The translations under genes were made by a program, and so were the position numbers. A stretch of DNA of 30,069 bases from an uncultured Bacilli bacterium (GTDB lineage Bacteria > Bacillota_I > Bacilli_A > RF39 > UBA660). Below are positions 24,820-30,069 of this stretch, piece by piece. The stretch covers positions 1 through 30,069 of the forward strand of contig CAKOKR010000017.1 of the NCBI GenBank assembly GCA_934095965.1, written 5' to 3'. The notes below the pieces were generated by a model, which was given only the letters and a program-made list of their open reading frames with translations, did no database searches and was not told where the DNA came from. Position 1 is the stretch's first letter. Every line of letters begins with the position of its first letter.

Positions 24820-26060
24820 TGAATAAAGTAAATATAAGTAGTGATAATGTAAGTATATATCGTATTGAAGAAAAATGCCTTAATTGTGGAATGTGTTTAA
24901 AAACGTGTAAGAGTATAAACAACATTGATAATGATTGTATTAATTGTGGTCAATGTATTTTAACATGCCCAAGTGGAGCTTTAGTACCAAAATATGACTA
25001 TAAAAAAGTATTAAATTATATTAATGATACAGATTATTGTGTAGTAGCATTCACAGCTCCGGCAGTTAGAGTTGCAATCGGGGATGAATTTAATTTTGAA
25101 CCAGGTACATTTCTAGAAGGAAAAATGGTCAGTGCTTTAAAGAAAATCGGTTTTGATTATTGTTTTGATGCAACATTCGGAGCAGATTTAACTGTAATGG
25201 AAGAATCGTATGAATTAATTGAAAGATTAAAAAGAAAAGAAAAGCCATTATTTACAAGTTGTTGTCCAGCCTGGGTAAAATATTTTAAAACTTATCATGA
25301 AAAAGACATTAAAAATTTAAGTACGTGTAAAAGTCCGCTTTCAATGCAAGCAACAATGATTAAAACATATTTTAAAGATATGTATAATTTAGATGAAAAT
25401 AAAATAATAACAGTATCTATTGTACCATGTGTTGCTAAAAAATATGAAAGAAAGTTATATCCTGAAACTGATTTTGCACTAACTACAAAAGAACTTGCTA
25501 TGATGATCAGAGAAACAAATATAGATTTTAATTCATTAAAGAATCAAGAATTTGATAAATTACTTGGAAGTTCTTCATCAAGTGGTTTAATATTTGGTGC
25601 AAGTGGTGGTGTTACTGAAGCTGTACTAAGAACAACATATTACATGTTAAATGGCAAAAAAGCTCCGGCGAAATTTTATCACTTTGATGAAATACGTCAT
25701 GAACAAGATTTTAAAACTGCCACTGTTGATTTACAAAAATACTATGTTAAAGTAGCAGTTGTAAACAAGATATCAACAGTAAAAGAAAAATATGACTTGT
25801 TAAAACAATATGATTTTGTGGAAGTTATGGCTTGTCCAGGTGGATGCATCGGTGGCGGAGGTCAACCATTACAATCAATTAAAAATAGTAAACAAATAAG
25901 AGAATCGAGAATAGATAGCATATATAATAAGGATAATGAATCAAATATAAAAGAAAGCTTCATGAATCCATTAATTCAAGATGCATACATATCATATATC
26001 AGTAAAAATAATGTGAAACTTCATACAAAATGTGAAGATTTAGAAAAAATAAAAGAATAA
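24819..26060 (+). CDS. [FeFe] hydrogenase, 2x[4Fe-4S] plus H-cluster
   Basis: Catalyses reversible H2 production/uptake, usually with ferredoxin in fermenters. Two ferredoxin clusters come first: Cys20/23/26/30 and Cys40/43/46/50. The H-cluster motifs are L1 TSCCPAW (146-152, both Cys present), L2 VPCVAKKYE (202-210, Cys204) and L3 EVMACPGGCIGGGGQP (335-350, Cys339 and Cys343). L2 has Val where MPC is usual. A small-subunit-like helix region closes the protein (from about 360). All H-cluster ligands are kept, so it should be active if maturases HydE/F/G are encoded elsewhere; none is here. The last 57 bases, including the stop, recur downstream of the ftsK-like gene. Confidence 0.93.
   Translation: MNKVNISSDNVSIYRIEEKCLNCGMCLKTCKSINNIDNDCINCGQCILTCPSGALVPKYDYKKVLNYINDTDYCVVAFTAPAVRVAIGDEFNFEPGTFLEGKMVSALKKIGFDYCFDATFGADLTVMEESYELIERLKRKEKPLFTSCCPAWVKYFKTYHEKDIKNLSTCKSPLSMQATMIKTYFKDMYNLDENKIITVSIVPCVAKKYERKLYPETDFALTTKELAMMIRETNIDFNSLKNQEFDKLLGSSSSSGLIFGASGGVTEAVLRTTYYMLNGKKAPAKFYHFDEIRHEQDFKTATVDLQKYYVKVAVVNKISTVKEKYDLLKQYDFVEVMACPGGCIGGGGQPLQSIKNSKQIRESRIDSIYNKDNESNIKESFMNPLIQDAYISYISKNNVKLHTKCEDLEKIKE
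26004..26060. repeat. 57-bp direct repeat, copy A (hydrogenase 3' end)
   Basis: Identical over 57 bases to 28045-28101. It encodes the last 18 residues (ending in KCEDLEKIKE) and stop of the hydrogenase. The copies are 2,041 bp apart and identity stops exactly at 26060/28101. Confidence 0.97.
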
Positions 26061-26096
26061 AAAGAAATAAAAAGGTTAATAAAAGAGGTGTACATT

Positions 26097-28052
26097 ATGA
26101 AAAATAATAGTTTTAAAATTTGTGTAAATAAATCAGGGGTAACTTATAATCAAATAAATGGAAAAGAATCAGAAAGTAATCAAATTGATTATATATTAAA
26201 AAAAATAGATAATGCGAAAAAAATAAATACATTAGCTAACATACTAATAATTATAGTAATATTGATACCATTTTACTATAAGTTTATTTTTTCTTTTATA
26301 ATAGGTATTATTTTAAAAATTGTTCTAAAAAGATACAAAAAAATAGAACTTAATTATGAATTTGATGATTTAAGTAAAAAACAATTTGAACATTTAAATA
26401 AAGCACTAAATATATTATCAAAAAATCAAGAAATCTGGGAAGTAAATAATTATGTAGATACTTTAAAACAAAATAAAAATATAACAAGAAGAACTGTTTT
26501 TGTAATTACAAAATTACCAAGATTTATAAAGTCGAATGTAACTATTTATGGATTAAATTTAAATAACACAAAAATGTTATTTGCACCGGATGGAATAATT
26601 GTGTTAAAATCGTTAGATAAATCCACCTATTATTCATACGATAATGTTTGTTTCGAAACAGGTATTGCAAATCTTGTGGAAACGGGAAAAGCAAATAGTG
26701 ATGCTAAAAAAACAGATGAAACATACGAAATAGGAATTGTAAAATATCCAGTTTATCAATACGGAAGATTAAAAATAGAATGTCAGAATGAAATAAGCAC
26801 TCTTCTTTATTTTTCTAATTCAAGTCTTTTGAAAAGTATACAAGAAAATTTAATATCTTTTGATACAAAAAATGTTCAAAAAGAAAAAAATTTAATAACA
26901 ACGATTGATGAATTAAAGAAATTAAATGAAAATGATGAAGAATCAAAACCAATAGTTGAAAACAAAAAAAGTTATACTGTGCCTGAAGTTAGCGTTTTAT
27001 TAGATGAAGAATCAAAAAGCATAATACCATTTATAGATGAAATGAAGAAAGAAAATGGAACTTTTATACCAATAGGAACTTATGAAAATAATGTTTTGAT
27101 AGAAAATATTGCTAGAATGCCCAATATGTTAATTGGAGGAACAGTAATGTCTGGAAAAACAACTTATTTGAATAGTATTATTTCAAGTATATTATTAACT
27201 AAGAAACCAAACGAAGCAAAAATGATTATATATGATTCAAAAGGTATTGATTACGTTAATTATAATGGAATACCACATTTATTGTCACCAGTAATTATCA
27301 GTCCAACAACACTAAATTTTACATTACAAAAGGTAAGTAATGAAATAAATTCTAGATTAAAATTATTAAGTGAAAAAAGATTAAAAAATATTAATCAATT
27401 AAATAATTCTCTAGAAATTGATAAAAGGTACCCGGATATAATTGTTTTAATAGATGATTTAACAACAATAAACGATAACGTAGAAATATTTAATTCACTT
27501 GAATACATAGTTTACAATGGTTGGAATGTAAATGTTTATGCGATTGTAATAGCAAATTATCCAAGTCATAAAGTAATACCATCAATTTCAAAACAAAACT
27601 TCCCTGCAAGATTGAGTTTTAGAACAGCAAGTTCATCAGCGTCAAGAATGATAATTGATGATGTTGGTGCTGAAAAATTAACAGAGCCAGGTACAGCACT
27701 ATATATTTCAAGATATACTGAAAGACCAATTAAAATAAAAGTTCCTTATATTACAGATAATGATTTAGAAAACATAATTGATTATTGTAAAAAAGAACAA
27801 AATATAAATTATCAGAAGGAAAATGAAATGACACAAAAATATTATGACGAACATACAGAAGATGAAGCTTACAATGACGTAGTGGAATTTGCAATTCAAA
27901 CCGGCAAAATAAGTGCAACATTAATTCAAAGAAGATTTAGATTTGGTTACAACAGAGCAGCAAGAATGATGGACTTGCTAGAAGAACGCGGTGTAGTAGG
28001 ACCTCAAAATGGTTCCAAGCCTCGTAATGTTTTAATAAATCGTCAAAAATAA
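26097..28052 (+). CDS. FtsK/SpoIIIE-like DNA translocase
   Basis: 651-residue DNA-pumping ATPase. A hydrophobic region at about 47-80 probably gives a membrane hairpin in place of the four-helix FtsK N-terminus. A poorly conserved middle (about 80-300) contains KYPVYQYGRLKIEC. The motor has Walker A GGTVMSGKTT (about 346-355) and Walker B DIIVLIDDLT (about 447-456). The C-terminal gamma winged helix (about 589-648; LIQRRFRFGYNRAARMMDLL, GVVGPQNGSKPRNVL) is very canonical, so it should read polar chromosome motifs. ATG 26097 follows AGAGGTG. Its stop lies in the first bases of repeat copy B. It may be the housekeeping translocase relocated here or a second copy. Confidence 0.88.
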   Translation: MKNNSFKICVNKSGVTYNQINGKESESNQIDYILKKIDNAKKINTLANILIIIVILIPFYYKFIFSFIIGIILKIVLKRYKKIELNYEFDDLSKKQFEHLNKALNILSKNQEIWEVNNYVDTLKQNKNITRRTVFVITKLPRFIKSNVTIYGLNLNNTKMLFAPDGIIVLKSLDKSTYYSYDNVCFETGIANLVETGKANSDAKKTDETYEIGIVKYPVYQYGRLKIECQNEISTLLYFSNSSLLKSIQENLISFDTKNVQKEKNLITTIDELKKLNENDEESKPIVENKKSYTVPEVSVLLDEESKSIIPFIDEMKKENGTFIPIGTYENNVLIENIARMPNMLIGGTVMSGKTTYLNSIISSILLTKKPNEAKMIIYDSKGIDYVNYNGIPHLLSPVIISPTTLNFTLQKVSNEINSRLKLLSEKRLKNINQLNNSLEIDKRYPDIIVLIDDLTTINDNVEIFNSLEYIVYNGWNVNVYAIVIANYPSHKVIPSISKQNFPARLSFRTASSSASRMIIDDVGAEKLTEPGTALYISRYTERPIKIKVPYITDNDLENIIDYCKKEQNINYQKENEMTQKYYDEHTEDEAYNDVVEFAIQTGKISATLIQRRFRFGYNRAARMMDLLEERGVVGPQNGSKPRNVLINRQK

Positions 28053-28101
28053 TGTGAAACTTCATACAAAATGTGAAGATTTAGAAAAAATAAAAGAATA
28101 A
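28045..28101. repeat. 57-bp direct repeat, copy B (downstream of ftsK-like gene)
   Basis: Exact copy of 26004-26060. Its first bases supply the last codon and stop of the ftsK-like gene; the rest is a non-coding relic of the hydrogenase 3' end, read in a frame with no start. Confidence 0.97.
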
Positions 28102-28103
28102 TC

Positions 28104-28132
28104 TTTACAACAAACAATAAAAAAAGTATAAT
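28104..28132 (+). promoter_or_regulatory. Promoter of the thioredoxin-like gene
   Basis: TTTACA (28104-28109), 17-bp spacer, TATAAT (28127-28132). The start site would fall at the GGAGG of the next gene, leaving a very short leader. It begins three bases after repeat copy B. Confidence 0.75.
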
Positions 28133-28149
28133 AAAAATGGAGGTAAGAA

Positions 28150-28749
28150 ATGAAGAAGTATATATTAACACTAATTGCAGCGTTATCAATATTAATAATG
28201 CCAACTGTTAGTGCTAAAGTTGATTTACCAGAAAAAACAGATCACGAAAAAGTTAAAGTATATTTATTCTATAGTAGTACGTGTGGTAACTGCCATAATC
28301 TATTAAAATATTTTAGTTCAAAATACTTAGATTATACTGATTACTTTGAATTTGTTACATATCAAGTTGATAACAATCAAAATAATTCAAAACTATCTGC
28401 AGCAGTTGCTGAAAAAACTGGTGAAGAACAAGGTTATGTACCACTAGTAATAATAGGTAATACATATCATAACTTAGGATTTGGTGGAGATGCTGGTGAA
28501 GAAATAACTAAAGCTGCATTAGATGCATATCAAGATGATAATTACACAGATATAGTTGCTGAAATTAAAAAAGATAAAAAAATTGATGCAAAAGAAACTA
28601 CATTTGTTGATGCTTGTGATGTATCAGGTATTAAATGTAAAACAGCAGATTCAAAAAGTGGAATCAGCGATGGTGCAGTAATTGGTATTATTTTTGGAGT
28701 TATTGTATTAGGTTTTGGTGGACTAGTAGTTCTATCAAGAAAAAAATAA
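28150..28749 (+). CDS. Secreted, membrane-anchored thioredoxin-like protein
   Basis: 199 residues. A signal peptide (1-22, VSA before the cut) leads to a thioredoxin-like domain with the redox pair Cys45-Gly-Asn-Cys48 in YSSTCGNCHN. GYVPLVIIGN (about 95-104) provides the cis-Pro loop. Two further cysteines (about 157 and 163) precede a C-terminal span (about 173-195) ending RKK, so the domain faces outside and is anchored at its C-terminus; no LPXTG sorting motif is seen. Likely role: thiol-disulfide chemistry on exported proteins. Monocistronic with its own promoter and terminator. Confidence 0.87.
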   Translation: MKKYILTLIAALSILIMPTVSAKVDLPEKTDHEKVKVYLFYSSTCGNCHNLLKYFSSKYLDYTDYFEFVTYQVDNNQNNSKLSAAVAEKTGEEQGYVPLVIIGNTYHNLGFGGDAGEEITKAALDAYQDDNYTDIVAEIKKDKKIDAKETTFVDACDVSGIKCKTADSKSGISDGAVIGIIFGVIVLGFGGLVVLSRKK

Positions 28750-28754
28750 TTATT

Positions 28755-28778
28755 AAGGCTTTAAGCCTTTTTATTTTG
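28755..28778 (+). terminator. Rho-independent terminator of the thioredoxin-like gene
   Basis: AAGGC (28755-28759) and GCCTT (28765-28769) pair around TTTAA, followed by TTTATTTT. Confidence 0.75.
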
Positions 28779-28782
28779 CCAT

Positions 28783-28805
28783 AAAAAAACTTGCGTTACG
28801 CAAGT
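28783..28805 (-). terminator. Rho-independent terminator of the Ig-like gene
   Basis: On the minus strand ACTTGCG pairs with CGCAAGT around TAA, followed by seven T. It faces the terminator at 28755-28778. Confidence 0.88.
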
Positions 28806-28809
28806 CTTA

Positions 28810-29814
28810 TTATAGATATTTATTAATTGTATATTGTCTTTCACCTTTCAAATTAACAAAGTATTCTTCAATTACTTCTTCATTTGCAGTACCTTTATTA
28901 ATAGATACTGTTATTTTTAAAGTATAACCAACTAGACCAGTACCAGTCATATTTAATACTGGACCAATGTCACTATTTAAATAAATATCTGTAGTATTTA
29001 ATTTTATTGTACTAAATTCTTTCTTTAATTTAGCTTTTTCATTTTCTACGATAGAATTAACAAGTTTTAACTTAGCTTCATCTTGATATACATTTAAATC
29101 AAGACCACAACCATTTTCAGTAACATTAACTGCCAAAATATATTTGCTTGTATCATAACTATCATTTCCGTATTTACAAACTGTTGGATTTTTAACAGTA
29201 CTCTTTCCTATATTTAGTGTTGCACTTTGAGGATTAGTTTTATTACCAGATTCATCTGTTGCTACAATTTGAATTGTGTAAGAACCTTCAGAAGTAAATG
29301 TGCTATAATCAATTTTTTCACCAGATTGAGTTAAACTTAAATCATAAAATTCTATCTTACAATCAGTATCACTATTATCTTTACAAGATTCTACGAAATC
29401 TTCAGGTTTGTATGAACCACCAATTGCAATATTAACATCTTTTGTTTTTAAAACTGGTGCTTCGGTATCAACAACTTCAAGTTTAGAAGTATAAGTATCA
29501 TTATATATTTTTAATTTTACTTCATAAGTACCAACTTTTTCTAAGTTAACCTTATCATAGTTTGTTTTTATATCTTTTTCTTTAACACCTTCAAGTTCAG
29601 AAAAGAATAAAGTTTTATCAGGAAGTTTGCTATTTACCTCGACTGCTACACTATCCCTTATCTTGATAACGGCATCCTTGTGATTATTCTTGCTCTTTAC
29701 ACTAATTAGTACTCCGATTGCAATAACAATTAAAACTCCAACAATTGAAGCAATTACTATTGTTCCGGTAGATGCATCACTTTTTTTTACTCTTTGATTA
29801 AAAAATTTCGCCAC
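28810..29814 (-). CDS. Membrane-anchored protein with Ig-like (DUF5011-type) domains
   Basis: About 334 residues. A basic N-terminus is followed by one membrane span (GTIVIASIVGVLIVIAIGVL), then an extracellular part. A segment VVDTEAPVLKTKDVNIAIGG, with SEGSYTIQIVATDESGNKT later, is typical of DUF5011/HYR-like Ig-fold repeats. A C-terminal domain of mixed strands and helix is unrecognised. Four cysteines lie outside. GTG 29814 is chosen as it stands about 9 bases from AGGG; ATG 29823 directly abuts that site and is the alternative. Likely surface structural or adhesive protein. Confidence 0.78.
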   Translation of the reverse strand: MAKFFNQRVKKSDASTGTIVIASIVGVLIVIAIGVLISVKSKNNHKDAVIKIRDSVAVEVNSKLPDKTLFFSELEGVKEKDIKTNYDKVNLEKVGTYEVKLKIYNDTYTSKLEVVDTEAPVLKTKDVNIAIGGSYKPEDFVESCKDNSDTDCKIEFYDLSLTQSGEKIDYSTFTSEGSYTIQIVATDESGNKTNPQSATLNIGKSTVKNPTVCKYGNDSYDTSKYILAVNVTENGCGLDLNVYQDEAKLKLVNSIVENEKAKLKKEFSTIKLNTTDIYLNSDIGPVLNMTGTGLVGYTLKITVSINKGTANEEVIEEYFVNLKGERQYTINKYL

Positions 29815-29880
29815 ATAAATCATCCCTATCTTTAATTAATATTACCATATTTTTTAATTATTTCCAATAAAAAATGCAAA

Positions 29881-29910
29881 ATTATACGAATTTTCTTGTA
29901 AAATAGACAA
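29881..29910 (-). promoter_or_regulatory. Possible promoter of the Ig-like gene
   Basis: On the minus strand TTGTCT (29910-29905), 18-bp spacer, TATAAT (29886-29881). It overlaps the divergent rplK promoter. Confidence 0.5.
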
Positions 29911-29924
29911 AAATGTGGTAATAT
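29896..29924 (+). promoter_or_regulatory. Promoter of the rplK operon
   Basis: TTGTAA (29896-29901), 17-bp spacer, TAATAT (29919-29924), start near 29931, about 100 bases before rplK. Confidence 0.65.
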
Positions 29925-29959
29925 CGTAATTGCAAGTTTATATTTTATATATAATTTGT

Positions 29960-30002
29960 TAAGTGGAGGGGACAACTTGCGGACTCGCCCTACAACCACT
30001 TA
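29960..30002 (+). promoter_or_regulatory. Structured leader of the rplK operon, possible L1-binding site
   Basis: TAAGTGG (29960-29966) pairs with CCACTTA (29996-30002); inside it AGGG (29967-29970) pairs with CCCT (29988-29991). Feedback by ribosomal protein L1 on L11-L1 operon leaders is established in other bacteria; that this hairpin is such a site is inferred from position and shape. Confidence 0.5.
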
Positions 30003-30032
30003 CGCGAAAAAATTTTTATAGGAGGTGTTTTC

Positions 30033-30069
30033 GTGGCTAAAGAAGTCGTAAAGAAAATTAAATTACAAA
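30033..30069 (+). CDS. rplK: Ribosomal protein L11, 5' end only
   Basis: The start GTG 30033 follows AGGAGGTG. Twelve codons are visible, reading MAKEVVKKIKLQ, the typical L11 opening. The gene runs off the right edge of the window, presumably followed by rplA. Confidence 0.9.
   Translation, partial: MAKEVVKKIKLQ

Noticed and set aside
26061..28101. Simple tandem gene duplication as the origin of the 57-bp repeat
   Set aside because: Only the last 57 bases of the hydrogenase gene are duplicated and the intervening gene is unrelated, so a plain gene duplication does not explain it.
1..30069. TGA recoded as Trp (mycoplasma code 4)
   Set aside because: Trp is encoded by TGG in conserved positions (for example in TsaE and rimI) and TGA ends the first GT8 gene, the second GT8 gene and the helical repeat gene exactly at overlapping starts or terminators.
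1..30069. CRISPR array, IS element or complete prophage
   Set aside because: No regularly spaced repeats, transposase, integrase, capsid or tail genes are visible; the endolysin-like gene alone is not enough.

Overview
The window is very AT-rich and densely packed, with ribosome-binding sites of the AGGAGG/AGGTG type, textbook sigma-A promoters (several with exact 17-bp spacers), intrinsic terminators and a T-box leader. This points to a low-GC Firmicute, most plausibly an uncultured fermentative, anaerobic member of the Bacilli/Erysipelotrichia-Mollicutes neighbourhood. TGG encodes Trp and TGA closes several genes, so the standard bacterial code applies and the mycoplasma code does not. An [FeFe] hydrogenase supports an anaerobic lifestyle. 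The species cannot be named from sequence alone.

Layout: 1-143 is the end of an rRNA operon (spacer hairpin and 5S rRNA). 252-2667 is a compact tsaE-tsaB-rimI-tsaD operon for the tRNA t6A modification plus an N-acetyltransferase. 2709-3064 is tmRNA with its own consensus promoter and terminator. 3175-5591 holds poorly characterised genes: an unknown protein, a 33-residue micro-ORF, a DUF4186 protein and a protein with an ASCH-like C-terminus. 5668-11265 is a striking locus with an adenylate-forming acyl ligase, acyl carrier protein, Sfp-type phosphopantetheinyl transferase, two GT8 glycosyltransferases and a PlsC-like acyltransferase, closed by a convergent second PlsC-like gene. It looks like a self-contained system that activates an acyl group, loads it on a carrier and transfers it to a glycan or lipid.

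11362-16638 is a cell-envelope region: M23 peptidase with SH3 domains, PH-domain protein, two membrane proteins of unknown role, a triple-LysM protein and a helical repeat protein. 16850-18195 is an orphan HExxH protein and tRNA-Cys. 18389-20619 carries an ER/SipW-type signal peptidase and a DAACS-family symporter with substitutions in the ligand and sodium sites. 20640-24179 is a Phe T-box leader and pheS-pheT. 24265-26060 is a TetR regulator translationally coupled to the hydrogenase. 26097-28052 is an FtsK/SpoIIIE-like translocase lying between two exact 57-bp direct copies of the 3' end of the hydrogenase gene, which is the clearest sign of an insertion or rearrangement here. 28150-29814 holds a secreted thioredoxin-like protein and an Ig-like membrane protein, and the window ends in the leader and first codons of rplK (ribosomal protein L11).

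Most of the window is housekeeping. The points most worth following are the 57-bp repeat around the ftsK-like gene, the ligase-ACP-PPTase-GT8-acyltransferase locus, the symporter's leader and altered motifs, and a terminator hairpin built from two overlapping convergent gene ends.
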